Part shown: piece by piece, positions 5,861 to 6,384 of the stretch
Layout: every line of letters starts with the position of its first letter
How positions within the stretch are numbered: position 1 is the first letter of the stretch
NCBI GenBank assembly: GCA_002788515.1
Contig: PFRJ01000063.1
Span: forward strand, 1-6,384
Source: Nitrosopumilales archaeon CG_4_9_14_0_2_um_filter_34_16
GTDB taxonomy: Archaea > Thermoproteota > Nitrososphaeria > Nitrososphaerales > Nitrosopumilaceae
DNA length: 6,384 bases
Reading direction: 5' to 3'
Notes under the pieces: generated by a model
What the model saw: the letters and a program-made list of their open reading frames with translations, nothing else
The model's database searches: none
Told to the model about the DNA's origin: nothing
Position numbers and translations under genes: made by a program

Positions 5861-6351
5861 TTGAAAATAAAAAAACTTGGAGTATTAGGTACAATGTTAC
5901 TTTCATCTACGTTTTTCATATATGCATATGATGATACGACAAATAATTCTAATGTTAATTCCATAAATATATAACACATGGTAAAAATATCTGATACAAA
6001 ATACTACATTCAATTTAAAACCAGTACTGGATAAGAGGAAGTACAAACTCCAATATTTGTATTAATGTCTGATCTTGAAACTAAAATTCTAAAATACGAT
6101 AAATTACAGTTGACGAATTCGTGTAAAAATTATGAAACTTTGGTTGATGCAAAACAGGGTAATCATATAATGAACCAGATGCCTGATGTGATTATGAAAT
6201 GAATATCTATGACACAAAAGCTGTAATCGGTAGTAATTGTCACTCTATTATTGGGAAAATTGACTCTGATGACAAGTAATACTGCCACTTTGTGGAAAAT
6301 ATACTGATCATACTTGAATGGGATACGCCTATCATTATCAAAAAAAATTAG
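5861..6351 (+). pseudogene. decayed secreted-protein gene with three TAA codons and one frameshift
   Basis: One reading frame from TTG 5861 gives a good signal peptide (MKIKKLGVLGTMLLSSTFF, then IYA) and runs on through TAA at 5972-5974 and TAA at 6032-6034 to TGA at 6200. The text between the stops is protein-like: KISDTKYYIQFKTSTG, then VQTPIFVLMSDLETKILKYD and later NQMPDVIMK. Adding one A to the AAA at 6197-6199 removes the TGA and continues as MNIYDTKAVIGSNCHSIIGK to TAA 6277. The same frame then continues as YCHFVENILIILEWDTPII to TAG 6349. The repaired protein would be about 160 aa, with S70, D71, L77 and C88 matching the S-D-x5-L-x10-C signature of the two intact secreted proteins. 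An ATG at 5845 could be the old start if one A was gained in the A7 run at 5869-5875. The section after 6277 is the least certain. Sequencing error is possible but would need several separate mistakes. Confidence 0.72.
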
Positions 6352-6384
6352 AATGCTTGATTGAAAAGTTATGTACTTAAAAAT

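Noticed and set aside
6318..6380. Short 20-codon frame from ATG 6318
   Set aside because: It overlaps the protein-like remnant frame, is too short to support and has no start signals.
1..6384. Mobile elements, CRISPR arrays or attachment sites
   Set aside because: I saw no transposase or integrase, no regularly spaced repeats and no duplicated tRNA end. The tRNA-Ser is cut by the window edge, so its 3' end, the usual integration site, cannot be examined.

Overview
The window looks like the chromosome of an AT-rich marine-type ammonia-oxidising archaeon (Nitrososphaerota/Thaumarchaeota, Nitrosopumilus-like). The evidence is an archaeal FEN-1 nuclease, a serine tRNA with archaeal architecture, TATA boxes about 25 nt in front of start sites with no leader, short T-rich terminators, low GC by eye, and several small Sec-type secreted proteins. 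The genus is an inference; no marker here fixes it.

Layout. The left edge holds the 5' half of a tRNA-Ser(CGA) gene on the minus strand (1-39), behind a small acidic protein of unknown function (85-345, minus). The flap endonuclease fen1 (455-1477, plus) is divergent from that small gene. It converges on a small secreted two-cysteine protein (1557-1919, minus). That gene shares a 35-nt divergent promoter region with a winged-helix DNA-binding protein (1955-2800, plus). The winged-helix gene runs tail to tail, with one base between the stop codons, into a two-component operon on the minus strand: a membrane histidine kinase with an extracellular Cache-type sensor (3192-5060), then a stand-alone receiver (2802-3152). 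Divergent from the kinase is a second secreted protein with a C-terminal helical tail (5249-5830, plus). It is followed by a decayed gene (about 5861-6351, plus) that still reads as a secreted protein once three TAA codons and one lost base are allowed for.

How the parts may fit. The kinase would sense something outside the membrane and phosphorylate the receiver. The receiver has no output domain, so it must act through another protein. The secreted proteins on either side, and the remnant, share an ungapped signature S-D-x5-L-x10-C, so they look like one family of small exported proteins, two of them next to the sensor kinase. The best candidates for something new are this family, its freshly broken member, the orphan winged-helix protein, and a GC-rich 12-mer found at the winged-helix start codon and again upstream of the kinase promoter. 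fen1 and the tRNA are housekeeping genes.
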